Part shown: one piece after another, positions 47,802 to 57,011 of the stretch
Layout: the number at the start of each line of letters is the position of its first letter
How positions within the stretch are numbered: position 1 is the first letter of the stretch
Assembly: GCA_014803505.1 (NCBI GenBank)
Contig: JAAVBM010000060.1
Span: forward strand, 1 to 64,000
Reading direction: 5' to 3'
DNA from: a bacterium
GTDB taxonomy: Bacteria; Cyanobacteriota; Vampirovibrionia; Gastranaerophilales; Gastranaerophilaceae
DNA: 64,000 bases
Program-made: the position numbers and the translations under genes
Notes under the pieces: generated by a model
Seen by the model: the letters and a program-made list of their open reading frames with translations, nothing else
What the model was told of the DNA's origin: nothing
Databases searched by the model: none

Positions 47802-48481
47802 TATTTATTTTTCTCCTTTTTTATAAAGTGTGCTCTTTTAGAGTTTAATTCAATATTTTCAAAAGTATATAGCCTTGCAGGACGTTTTGAAGAGGATTTA
47901 GTATATTCTTCCAACTCAATCAATCCGTTAGTAGCAAGAGCTTTCTTTCTGAAGTTACGTTTATCCAGTTTTTTCTGCATAATAAGTTCATAAGACTTCT
48001 GCATTTCAGTTAGAGTGAATTTTTGTGGAAGTAACTGATATGCTACCGGACAAAGTTCAAGTCTTTCTCTGGTTCTTTTTAGAGAATATTGAATAATTTC
48101 TTTGTGGTCAAATGCTAAAGCTGGTAAATCGCTGATTTTGTGCCAACCAAGTTCAGGAGAAGATATGATTTTCAAATCTTCAGATCTAACTAATGCGAAA
48201 TATGCACAAGTGATTACACGAGCGTTAGGGTGACGTAATGGGTCGCCGAAGGTATATAATTGTTCAAGATAAATGTTATCTACTGCAGTTTTTTCTTTTA
48301 AAACGCGTAAAGCCGCATCATCAAGGTTTTCAGATAGTCTTACGTAACCTCCAGGGATTGCCCATTTACCCTTGAATGGTTCATTCGCACGTTTTACAAG
48401 TAAAACTTGCAGTGCATTATTTTTTATAGTCAAAATTACAACGTCGACTGTAATTTCGTGGGTTTTGGTTTCGTTAAACAT
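47801..48481 (-). CDS. NUDIX-wHTH regulator/hydrolase (NrtR-like)
   Basis: VDVVILTIKNNALQVLLVKRANEPFKGKWAIPGGYVRLSENLDDAALRVLKEKT...; C-terminal winged-helix region. Confidence 0.85.
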   Translation of the reverse strand: MFNETKTHEITVDVVILTIKNNALQVLLVKRANEPFKGKWAIPGGYVRLSENLDDAALRVLKEKTAVDNIYLEQLYTFGDPLRHPNARVITCAYFALVRSEDLKIISSPELGWHKISDLPALAFDHKEIIQYSLKRTRERLELCPVAYQLLPQKFTLTEMQKSYELIMQKKLDKRNFRKKALATNGLIELEEYTKSSSKRPARLYTFENIELNSKRAHFIKKEKNK

Positions 48482-48655
48482 TCTTTTTATCCTTCGCCAT
48501 TTAATTATAAATATATAATAAACATAGTTATTTCAATTAATCAATTTATTAAAATTGTTAATATTTATTTACAAACTTCGTTATTTTATGCAATTCGTAT
48601 ATATTTTTTATCTTTATATATATACAGGGGAAATCACAATAAAAAGTCGGGGAAC

Positions 48656-49462
48656 ATGTACTATCCAATATTTAATTGTAATATGAATTATCACAGCAAT
48701 CCCTTTGCTAGAGGATGTTTTGGCTTGAATAATCAAATGAGTTATTTGGCCGGAATGAATTTTGGTTCAGCCTTGTTGTCTGGAATTTCTCTTTTCTCTA
48801 ATAGAGGAACAGGATATTATCCACAAACTTTTAATCCTTATTCTCAGTTTGCATTAAATAATCCTTTTATAAGTGGGGCAATATTTAATACACCTATATA
48901 TTCAACTCCAAGTTATAGAAGTCCGATAGTTTATCCATATTTTTCCGGTGAAGGATATGGAGCATTGGCATCATCATTTGATTATAATTCCAAGAAATCA
49001 AATGATAGTAGTAAAAGCTTTAATACTAGTGGTAACGGCTATAAGCTTGGAACATCAAAAATTAAACCAGGATTGTTAAAAGGCAATCTTGTTGGTAAAG
49101 AAGATTTGATTGTAGAACTCTGTAAAAAATATAATGTTGATGTTGCACTTGTCGTTACTATAATAGGACAAGAATCAGGTTTTGGAACAAGCAATCTTGC
49201 CAAACATAATAATTTTATGGGGTATAAAGCTTCAGGTGATTTAGGGAAAAATCCAAAAGGTTTTGGGTATTTTTCAACTGTAGAAAAAGGTTTAGATACA
49301 GCGATAAAGAATCTTTCTAAATATCCCAAAAGATATGCTTCTGTAAAAAAAGCTGATATGAATAATATTGATGCTATTGGTAAAATTTATTGTGAAGGCA
49401 GTTCATATTCTGCTGCTGTGAAAAATTTATATAATACTACCGTTAAAAGTTATTTAGCTTAA
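48656..49462 (+). CDS. Glucosaminidase-domain (FlgJ/LytG-like) protein with low-complexity N-terminus
   Basis: NVDVALVVTIIGQESGFGTSNLAKHNNFMGYKASGD...GFGYFSTVEKGLDTAIKNLSKYPKRY; start at ATG 48656. Confidence 0.8.
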   Translation: MYYPIFNCNMNYHSNPFARGCFGLNNQMSYLAGMNFGSALLSGISLFSNRGTGYYPQTFNPYSQFALNNPFISGAIFNTPIYSTPSYRSPIVYPYFSGEGYGALASSFDYNSKKSNDSSKSFNTSGNGYKLGTSKIKPGLLKGNLVGKEDLIVELCKKYNVDVALVVTIIGQESGFGTSNLAKHNNFMGYKASGDLGKNPKGFGYFSTVEKGLDTAIKNLSKYPKRYASVKKADMNNIDAIGKIYCEGSSYSAAVKNLYNTTVKSYLA

Positions 49463-49562
49463 ATCCATTAATATTTAATTACAAAAAGTACATATTTTCT
49501 TGAAGTCTTATATTTTTTTGTGTACTCTTATTGCATGTAACCGAGTTTTTGGAAAGGGAAAA

Positions 49563-50426
49563 ATGGATAAGGGATATATTGAAAACGGCTTTATCGTTGA
49601 CTTAACCGCAACTAAAAAGGTTTCTGATGTGATTTATGAACTCTCAAGAGTTATGGACATGCCTGAATCAAAAGGTAAATGTATGTGTTTGAAGTTAGGG
49701 GCTATAGTTCTTAATCAGAATGAGTTAACAAGTATTAAAGCACTTATTGAATTGATGGGTGCGCAGCTTTCTTTTATAAGCACAAGTTCAACTGAAACTT
49801 TGGAAGCTGCAACAACTTTGGAAATTAAAGTTTCTGAATTTACTAATGAAATTGAAGCGCCATCATTTGATAAAAAAAGCTTGACAGAAGAAGAAGTTTC
49901 ACAGGCTTTGGATAGTGTTTTTGGAGAAAAAGTTGATGTAAACGAATCTTCAGATGATGAGATTTCACCTATTGTTCAAAGTAATGAAGTTATTGAGGTG
50001 GATGTAGAATATCAAGAATCTAAAGAAAGAAAAGATGAAGAGCTTACTGCGTTGAAAAACGAAGCGGAAACTCTTCCTACTCTTTATATAAGAAGAACAA
50101 TACGTTCAGGACAAAGTATTTCTTCTGATGGAAATATTATTGTTATAGGAGATGTAAATCCGGGGTCCGAAATTATTGCAAAAGGTGATATTACAGTTTG
50201 GGGAATCCTTGGTGGTATAGCTCATGCTGGTTCTGAAGGTAATAACTATGCAAGAATAAGAGCTCTAAAACTTAATCCTGTTCAAATCAGAATAGGTGAA
50301 GTTTTTGCAAGACGTCCGGATACTGTAAATCTTCCTTATATTCAAAAAACAAGTGAATATATTCCGGAAGAAGCATTTACATATAGAGGCAGTATTGTTA
50401 TAAGAAAAATACATGAAGGTAATTAA
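49563..50426 (+). CDS. minC: Septum site-determining protein MinC
   Basis: IRRTIRSGQSISSDGNIIVIGDVNPGSEIIAKGDITVWGILGGIAHAGSEGN; upstream of minDE; start at ATG 49563. Confidence 0.96.
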   Translation: MDKGYIENGFIVDLTATKKVSDVIYELSRVMDMPESKGKCMCLKLGAIVLNQNELTSIKALIELMGAQLSFISTSSTETLEAATTLEIKVSEFTNEIEAPSFDKKSLTEEEVSQALDSVFGEKVDVNESSDDEISPIVQSNEVIEVDVEYQESKERKDEELTALKNEAETLPTLYIRRTIRSGQSISSDGNIIVIGDVNPGSEIIAKGDITVWGILGGIAHAGSEGNNYARIRALKLNPVQIRIGEVFARRPDTVNLPYIQKTSEYIPEEAFTYRGSIVIRKIHEGN

Positions 50427-50436
50427 GGAGAAATAA

Positions 50437-51252
50437 ATGAGTGGTAGAGTAATAGTAATTACATCCGGTAAAGGCGGCGTTGGTAAAACTACTACTAATG
50501 CTAATATCGGTACCGCCCTTGCTAGAGCAGGTAACAAGGTTGTTATGATTGATACTGACCTTGGTCTTAGAAATTTGGATCTGCTTTTGGGTTTGGAAAA
50601 TAGAATAGTTTATACAATTGTTGATGTTGTGGAAGAACGTTGTAAATTGAAACAAGCTCTTGTTAAGGATAAGAAAAATCCGAATCTTTGTTTGCTTGCA
50701 GCAGCTCAAACCAGAGATAAAACTGCAGTTACAGAAGAACAATTGAAAGATATTTGTGATAAGTTAAAAGAAGACTTTGACTATATTCTTGTTGACTGTC
50801 CTGCTGGTATTGAACAAGGGTTCCAAAATGCAGTTGCCGGAGCAACAGAAGCTATTGTTGTTACGACTCCCGAAATGTCAGCTGTTCGTGACGCTGATCG
50901 AATTATCGGACTTCTTGAAGCTAAAGAAGAAATTACATCTTATAAATTACTTCTAAACAGAGTTCGACCAAACTTGATTAAATCTAATGATATGATGAGT
51001 GTAGAAGATGTTGTTGAAATCCTTTCTGCGGATCTTATTGGTATTATTCCTGAGGATACAGGTATTATTACTTCAACAAATAAAGGCGAACCGATTGTTA
51101 ATGATGAAAAATCTTTAGCTGGTACAGCTTATAGAAATGTTGCACAACGTATTATGGGTAATGATGTTCCTTTCTTAAATTTAGAAGATGAGACAAGTGT
51201 TCTTGCTAAAGTTAAGAAATTCTTATCTAACCTTGTAGGTAAGGAGAAGTAA
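50437..51252 (+). CDS. minD: Septum site-determining protein MinD
   Basis: VIVITSGKGGVGKTTTNANIGTALARAG, LGLRNLDLLLGLENRIVYTIVDV. Confidence 0.99.
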   Translation: MSGRVIVITSGKGGVGKTTTNANIGTALARAGNKVVMIDTDLGLRNLDLLLGLENRIVYTIVDVVEERCKLKQALVKDKKNPNLCLLAAAQTRDKTAVTEEQLKDICDKLKEDFDYILVDCPAGIEQGFQNAVAGATEAIVVTTPEMSAVRDADRIIGLLEAKEEITSYKLLLNRVRPNLIKSNDMMSVEDVVEILSADLIGIIPEDTGIITSTNKGEPIVNDEKSLAGTAYRNVAQRIMGNDVPFLNLEDETSVLAKVKKFLSNLVGKEK

Positions 51253-51253
51253 G

Positions 51254-51760
51254 ATGAGCGAAAATATATTTACCGAATTATATAACCGAGTTTTGAGTCT
51301 ATTTGGTCAATCAGAATCAAAAGAGGAAAATGCAAAAAGTGTTGCTTGCAATAGATTAAGAGTTGTTCTAATGCAAGATAGAACTAATCTTACACCTGAA
51401 CTTTTACAACGTATGAGAAGAGAATTAGTTGAATTACTTTCAAAATATGTTGAAATGGATAAAGAAGCTCTTGAACTTAATTTTGAACAAGAAGGTGAAC
51501 AGATGGCATTGATGCTTTCTATCCCTGTTGTGAGAGCAAAAGATGAGGCTGAAATCGAAGAAGCTCTTAAGGTTGAAGATGAAGCAAGTATAACCGATGA
51601 AGATGAAATTTCTGAAGAGTTAGAAGATGTTGATGTTAACTCTGAAGAAGCTGATTCTGAGGTTGAAGAAGATATTGAAATCAAAGAAGAAACTGAAGAA
51701 GAAACTGAAGAAGAAACTGAAGAAGAAACTGTTTCTGAATCAGAAGAAAAATCTGAATAA
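51254..51760 (+). CDS. minE: Cell division topological specificity factor MinE with acidic C-terminal extension
   Basis: AKSVACNRLRVVLMQDRTNLTPELLQRMRRELVELLSKYVEMDKEALELNF; Glu-rich tail EETEEETEEETEEET. Confidence 0.93.
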   Translation: MSENIFTELYNRVLSLFGQSESKEENAKSVACNRLRVVLMQDRTNLTPELLQRMRRELVELLSKYVEMDKEALELNFEQEGEQMALMLSIPVVRAKDEAEIEEALKVEDEASITDEDEISEELEDVDVNSEEADSEVEEDIEIKEETEEETEEETEEETVSESEEKSE

Positions 51761-51777
51761 TATTTAAAGATAAAAAT

Positions 51778-51811
51778 AAAAACGACTGCTTTTTTGGCAG
51801 TCGTTTTTTTA
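51778..51811 (+). terminator. Rho-independent terminator after minCDE
   Basis: AAAACGACTGCTTTTTTGGCAGTCGTTTTTTT. Confidence 0.85.
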
Positions 51812-51838
51812 TTGCTTAAATGCTGTTAATTTTAAGTG

Positions 51839-52765
51839 TTAAATATTACCTGTTGAACTATTTCTATCATCTTCCAATTGTTTAATATCGATGTTTTGCG
51901 AATCTTCTTCCGCATAATTATTTATTGCAGGAACATCAATTTCAACATTGACATCAGCATCAACCATTTCAATATCATTCTTATCAAATTCTTTTGTTTT
52001 GCCATCTTCCATTTTAACTGCAACTTTTCCACTCATAAATTGAAGATAACAAACTTTTCCTAAGCCTTCAGTTGTCATAACAGACGAGCCAATAGGAGGC
52101 ATACCTTTTGCTGCATCAATGTAATTTGAATATTCATATGTCAAACAGCATAATAGGCGTCCGCAAGTTCCTGAAATTTTACCTGGAGCTATTGGCATTC
52201 CTTGATCTTTTGCAAGTTTTACGTTGATTGTTGCAAATTTTCTTAGGAAGCTTGAACAGCAGAATGGTTGTCCACAAATTCCAACTCCTTCTAATATTGA
52301 GGTTTCATCTCTAACTCCAATATGTCTAAGATCGATTCTAACTCTTGTGAATGTTTGAGTTAAATCTTTCAATAATGCTCTAAAATCAACTCTTTCCGGA
52401 GCTGTATAGTAAAAAGTAATTTTACGTCTATCGAAAGTTATTCTACATTGTACAAGATTCATTCCAAGTTTATGCTGTTTTACTAAAGCTTGACATTTAA
52501 AAAATGCTTCGACTTCCTCTTTTTTTATTTCTTCAAGAGTTTGTAAATCGCGCTGAGAAAGTGTTCTGATTACAGGAATTGGCTCAGGTTTATTTTTAGC
52601 ATTATCCCAAATTTTTTGAATTTCAGAGTTTACTAAAAATACTTTTAAGGCTTCGTCGCCTTTTTCTGTTCTTGCAATAATCATTTGACCGTCTTCAAGA
52701 TGAATATTTTCAGGAACATTCAGCGGATAATATGTATTTTTTAAATATCTTACAGCAAATTTCAT
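51839..52765 (-). CDS. PSP1-domain protein (RicT/YaaT-like)
   Basis: LVKQHKLGMNLVQCRITFDRRKITFYYTAPERVDFRALLKDL, IGVRDETSILEGVGICGQPFCCSSFL, SGTCGRLLCCLTYE. Confidence 0.93.
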   Translation of the reverse strand: MKFAVRYLKNTYYPLNVPENIHLEDGQMIIARTEKGDEALKVFLVNSEIQKIWDNAKNKPEPIPVIRTLSQRDLQTLEEIKKEEVEAFFKCQALVKQHKLGMNLVQCRITFDRRKITFYYTAPERVDFRALLKDLTQTFTRVRIDLRHIGVRDETSILEGVGICGQPFCCSSFLRKFATINVKLAKDQGMPIAPGKISGTCGRLLCCLTYEYSNYIDAAKGMPPIGSSVMTTEGLGKVCYLQFMSGKVAVKMEDGKTKEFDKNDIEMVDADVNVEIDVPAINNYAEEDSQNIDIKQLEDDRNSSTGNI

Positions 52766-53766
52766 TATACGTATCTTTCTTCTTCTTTTAATTTTCTGTT
52801 CATTAATTTTGATAAAAGTTCTTCCGGTGTAATATCAGTATAAACGGCTTCGTATATAGCGTTAGAAACAGGAACTTCTATATCCAATTTTTTTGCTAAT
52901 TCGCAAATAGCTTTTGAGGTTTTTACACCTTCTGCGACAGAACCAAGTTCTGATAGAATATCGTTGATTTTTTTACCTTTTGCAAGCATTGAACCTACTG
53001 TATAATTTCTAGACATTGGAGAAGAACAAGTTGCAATTAAATCGCCCATACCTGATAAACCGTAAAGTGTAGAAGGATTAGCACCAAGTTGAATACTTAC
53101 ACGAACGATTTCAGCCATTCCACGAGTTAATAGTGTTCCTGAGCAATTATCGCCAAGTCCCATTGTATGAGCAAATCCTGAAGCTATAGCTATAACGTTT
53201 TTCAAGCTACCTCCAAGTTCTACTCCAATTACGTCACTGTTTGTGTATAATCTGAATTTGTTTGGAACATTGCAAGCTTTTTGTACTATTTCTGCGGTTT
53301 CAATATCTTCGCAAGCAACACAGGCTGCTGTAGGTTTTCCTTGAAGAACTTCTTTTGCTAAAGTTGGACCTGATAAAATTACTAATTTTTGTTCAGGTAA
53401 CACATCTTTTATAACTTCAGACATTCTCATTAGTGATGGAAGCTCAATACCTTTTGAAGCGTTAACAAGAATTTGATTAGAACTTATACCTGCTTTTTTT
53501 AAGTTTTCGCAAACATCACGAGTTCCTGAAGTTGCAACTACAGATAGGATTATATCAGCATTAGATATTGCATTGGATAAATCTGAAGTGATTTCTATTT
53601 TGTTATCTAATTGTATTTCAAGAGGTTTTGAACAATGTTTATTTTCTATTAAGTCTTGTGATAAATCTTGTTCTCTACCCCAAACAGTGATTTGTTCAAA
53701 ATTGTCTGTTAAAAGCCAAGCTAAAGTTAATCCCCAACATCCTGCTCCAAGAACTGTTAATTTCAT
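52765..53766 (-). CDS. gpsA: Glycerol-3-phosphate dehydrogenase [NAD(P)+]
   Basis: LTVLGAGCWGLTLAWLL, LSGPTLAKEV, GVELGGSLKNVIAIASG, GLSGMGDLIATCSSPMSRNY. Confidence 0.97.
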   Translation of the reverse strand: MKLTVLGAGCWGLTLAWLLTDNFEQITVWGREQDLSQDLIENKHCSKPLEIQLDNKIEITSDLSNAISNADIILSVVATSGTRDVCENLKKAGISSNQILVNASKGIELPSLMRMSEVIKDVLPEQKLVILSGPTLAKEVLQGKPTAACVACEDIETAEIVQKACNVPNKFRLYTNSDVIGVELGGSLKNVIAIASGFAHTMGLGDNCSGTLLTRGMAEIVRVSIQLGANPSTLYGLSGMGDLIATCSSPMSRNYTVGSMLAKGKKINDILSELGSVAEGVKTSKAICELAKKLDIEVPVSNAIYEAVYTDITPEELLSKLMNRKLKEEERYV

Positions 53767-53777
53767 TATATCTCCTC

Positions 53778-54671
53778 CTATACTGCGGTTTCTTTGTTAA
53801 AAACTCTTCTAAGAACTCCGCCGTATTTTTTTAATTCTAATCTAGCATTATCTACATCTGTATTCATTTGATTCATTATAATTGCTGTTTTTATTTCCCA
53901 ATTGCATTTTAGCAAAGCCGAAAGAGCATCGCTGTGAGATACTCCTGCAATTTGAGAAACAATTCTAATTGCACGATCTTTTAGTTTTTCGTTAACAGCT
54001 TTTAAATCAATCATAAAGTTTTCGTAAGTTTTGCCAATTTTAATCATTGCGCCGGTTGAAAGCATGTTTAGAATCATTTTTTGAGCTGTTCCAGCTTTCA
54101 ATCTGCTGGAACCTGCAATAACTTCCGGGCCAACTTCAGCACAAATTACGTGTCCTGCTTCTTCAGCAATTTTACCTTTAGAGTTGCAAGTTATAGCTAT
54201 TGTTGCAGCACCGATTTGGTCAGCTTTTTCAAGAACTCCAAGTAAGTATTTAGGATTTCCGCTAGCAGAGATTACTACACAAACATCTTTATCAGTTAGA
54301 ACGCTTGCATCTTTTAAGCCTTCATTAAAGTTATCTTCTGCACCTTCTACGGCATTAATAATTGCAGAAGGACCACCTGCGATTATTCCTTGAACCATTG
54401 TTGGCTCAACACTGAAAGTCGGAGGACATTCAGAAGCGTCTAATATACCAAGCCTGCCGGAGGTTCCAGCTCCAAAATAAAATAAACGTCCGCCTTTGTG
54501 GAAAGATTTAGCTATCATATCAATTGCAGAAGCTATATTTGGAGCTTCATCTCTTACAACTTTTGCAACAATAAGATCTTCTTCATTCATTTTGCGAACC
54601 ATATCGATAGTTGATAATAAATCAATATCTTTGGTGTTCTCATTTCTGTACTCGGTGATTACTTCCGCCAT
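53778..54671 (-). CDS. murQ: N-acetylmuramic acid 6-phosphate etherase
   Basis: GGRLFYFGAGTSGRLGILDASECPPTFSVEP, SGNPKYLLG, SSRLKAGTAQKMILNMLSTGAMIKIGKTYEN. Confidence 0.97.
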   Translation of the reverse strand: MAEVITEYRNENTKDIDLLSTIDMVRKMNEEDLIVAKVVRDEAPNIASAIDMIAKSFHKGGRLFYFGAGTSGRLGILDASECPPTFSVEPTMVQGIIAGGPSAIINAVEGAEDNFNEGLKDASVLTDKDVCVVISASGNPKYLLGVLEKADQIGAATIAITCNSKGKIAEEAGHVICAEVGPEVIAGSSRLKAGTAQKMILNMLSTGAMIKIGKTYENFMIDLKAVNEKLKDRAIRIVSQIAGVSHSDALSALLKCNWEIKTAIIMNQMNTDVDNARLELKKYGGVLRRVFNKETAV

Positions 54672-54715
54672 ATCCGTCTCCTTCCCAAAAATTCAGTTGA
54701 AACTGATTTTAAGAA

Positions 54716-55180
54716 CTACACTAATTTAACCAAATTTGCCATTTCAATTGCAGTTTTCGCAGCGTCTGCGCCTTTGTTTCCGGCTTTTGTACCGGCTCTT
54801 TCAATTGCTTGTTCAATATTATCTGTTGTAAGAACTCCAAATATAACAGGAATACCTGTTTGTAAGCTTACTTGAGCTGTACCTTTTGATACTTCTGCAG
54901 AAACATATTCAAAGTGAGGTGTTGAACCTTTTATTACAGCGCCAAGAGTAATAATTGCATTATATTTTTTTGATTGAGCGCATTTTAGGGCTATCACAGG
55001 AATTTCAAAAGCTCCAGGAACTTTAACAATATCAATGTTATCAGGATTTACACCGTGTCTTTTTAATTCATCAACAGCACCTGATAATAATTTTGCACCA
55101 ATAAAATCATTAAATCTTGAAATGATTATACAAAATTTATCTTCACTGTTTGTTGTTAATTGCCCTTCAATAGTTCTCAT
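54716..55180 (-). CDS. ribH: 6,7-dimethyl-8-ribityllumazine synthase
   Basis: [52 protein letters not shown]. Confidence 0.97.
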   Translation of the reverse strand: MRTIEGQLTTNSEDKFCIIISRFNDFIGAKLLSGAVDELKRHGVNPDNIDIVKVPGAFEIPVIALKCAQSKKYNAIITLGAVIKGSTPHFEYVSAEVSKGTAQVSLQTGIPVIFGVLTTDNIEQAIERAGTKAGNKGADAAKTAIEMANLVKLV

Positions 55181-55215
55181 TATACCTACTCCTTAAAAAT
55201 ATCCGAATATATTAT

Positions 55216-55259
55216 GGGAGTAAACCCTGAGGATACTGTTACCTTCAGTTTTTACTCCC
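55216..55259. repeat. Long intergenic stem-loop (inverted repeat)
   Basis: GGGAGTAAA(55216-24)/TTTACTCCC(55251-59) plus inner CTGAGG/CCTTCAG. Confidence 0.65.
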
Positions 55260-55281
55260 TTATAATATACAATATAATTGG

Positions 55282-55980
55282 TTATTTTACAAGGATTCCG
55301 CCAAAAATCTTATAAAAAATATATAATGAAACCAGAATTAATAATATTCCGCTGAATTTTAATATTTTTTCTGAAAGTTGATAGAATTTTTCGCTTGTTT
55401 TAATTTTTGAAGTCACAAAACCTGCAATTATTAAGATTAATCCTTGACCTATAGAAAATAAAAACAGCATAATTATTGCATTGCTGATTTTAGCAGAAAT
55501 AGATGCAAATGCCATAATGCTAGCTAAAATTGGAGTAGAACAAGGTGTTCCGATAAGTGCAAAAACAGCCCCTAAAAGTAATGGGTATAAAAAATCGTTT
55601 TGCATTTTGTTTTGCGGAATTTCTTTAATCATTACAGGTAATACAAATTCTATCACGCCTACTATTTTTAAGCCCATTATCATAATGACGGATGCAACAA
55701 TTAATGCAAAATAAGGATTTCCTATGAATATTTTTCCGGTAATTGCACAAATTGCTCCGATAACGGCGAATACTAAACCTGTTCCTATAACAAATACAAT
55801 CATTTGTAATAGAGTTTTCAAAGGTTTTTCATTCGAATATCCGCCAATATAGCCTATGATTAATGGAAGCATTGATAGTGAACAGGGTGAGATTGATGAT
55901 ATTAAACCGCCTAAAAATGCTGCTCCAAATAATAAATAAATGCTGCTTTGTGTTGAAAAAACTTGAGTTAAATTTTCCAT
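55282..55980 (-). CDS. CcdA/DsbD-like cytochrome c biogenesis membrane protein
   Basis: GAAFLGGLISSISPCSLSMLPLIIGYIGG, LIGTPCSTPILASIMAFAS; multiple TM. Confidence 0.9.
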   Translation of the reverse strand: MENLTQVFSTQSSIYLLFGAAFLGGLISSISPCSLSMLPLIIGYIGGYSNEKPLKTLLQMIVFVIGTGLVFAVIGAICAITGKIFIGNPYFALIVASVIMIMGLKIVGVIEFVLPVMIKEIPQNKMQNDFLYPLLLGAVFALIGTPCSTPILASIMAFASISAKISNAIIMLFLFSIGQGLILIIAGFVTSKIKTSEKFYQLSEKILKFSGILLILVSLYIFYKIFGGILVK

Positions 55981-56369
55981 TATCTTAGACCTTCAATATA
56001 GTTTTCAAGTTGTTCTTTTGGTAGTGATGATTCAATTCTTTTATATTGGGTTCCGTCTGAGTTTAACATAATAATTGTTGGAACAAGTTTTACATTATAT
56101 TTTTTTATCATATTATTTTTCATATCGTTACGGCTGTCTACGATGATTTCGGTATAAGCTATGCTGTCACCGTATTTAGGAAGAACTTCTTTAAATACTT
56201 TTTCAACTTCTTGGCATTCAAGGCACATAGTTGATGAAAATTTAATAATCTGAGGTTTCCCTTTTGCTTCTGCGATAGTAGAAGTATCTTTATGGAAAGT
56301 TAAGCCCCAAAATGCAAGAATTGGTAAAATTAGAATTGCTAAAATTGATATAATGGATTTTTTGTTCAT
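55980..56369 (-). CDS. Thioredoxin-like protein
   Basis: IIKFSSTMCLECQEVEKVFKEV, YNVKLVPTIIMLNSDG; CxxC is CLEC. Confidence 0.85.
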   Translation of the reverse strand: MNKKSIISILAILILPILAFWGLTFHKDTSTIAEAKGKPQIIKFSSTMCLECQEVEKVFKEVLPKYGDSIAYTEIIVDSRNDMKNNMIKKYNVKLVPTIIMLNSDGTQYKRIESSLPKEQLENYIEGLR

Positions 56370-56457
56370 GATAAATCTCCCTTTTACTTATACCATATTA
56401 TTACAAATAAGGTAAAATTTTTGCAATATACACTTGAGTAATCTTTATACATAAATA

Positions 56458-56484
56458 AATCCGTGAAGTTTATTCACGGATTTA
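56458..56484. terminator. Terminator hairpin
   Basis: AAATCCGTGAAGTTTATTCACGGATTT. Confidence 0.7.
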
Positions 56485-56507
56485 TAGTCTAATTTAAATT
56501 TTTAAAA

Positions 56508-56882
56508 TTACTGGAATGAACAAATCATAACAAGTTCTTTGTCGTTATCACGAGCTTCTTGAACAGCTGCTGCTGTAGACATTTCGTTAATAGTGTTTCC
56601 GTCAAGAACTCCTTGAATAGAACATTTTAATTTATTATCATCGTTTGATAGATTATCTACGCGTTCTGATAATTCGTTTATTCTTATAGATAAACGTTCC
56701 AATTGAGCGGTGTTTCCGTAAGAAGCTGCGTTAGATGTATTATTTCTTGGAGTATCAGTTTTTTCCAGTTTATTTTTGCTTTTCGCTGCATCTTTTGTGT
56801 TTGAATATATTGCAGCAACAATAAATATAAACATTAAGATGAATGCTACTGTTAATACCTTAAATTTGTTAAGTCCTTCCAT
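56508..56882 (-). CDS. Hypothetical single-TM protein
   Basis: 124 aa; N-terminal TM FKVLTVAFILMFIFIVAAIY, coiled-coil segment. Confidence 0.6.
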   Translation of the reverse strand: MEGLNKFKVLTVAFILMFIFIVAAIYSNTKDAAKSKNKLEKTDTPRNNTSNAASYGNTAQLERLSIRINELSERVDNLSNDDNKLKCSIQGVLDGNTINEMSTAAAVQEARDNDKELVMICSFQ

Positions 56883-56955
56883 TTTTCTCTCCTCCCGAAG
56901 TAAACTTTTAAGAGCATTTTATCATAAAATTGACAAGTGGGCTAGTATTTAAAAT

Positions 56956-56990
56956 AAAAAAGGATGGATAAATTTTACCCATCCTTTTTA
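56956..56990. terminator. Rho-independent terminator
   Basis: AAAAAAGGATGG ATAAATTTTA CCCATCCTTTTT. Confidence 0.8.
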
Positions 56991-57011
56991 AGTTAGTTAT
57001 TCAATTTGAAA

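Noticed and set aside
51307-51684. Minus-strand Ser-rich 125-aa ORF opposite minE
   Set aside because: Antisense reflection of the Glu/Asp-rich MinE tail (GAA/TTC codons read as Ser-rich); no homology and overlaps a confident gene.
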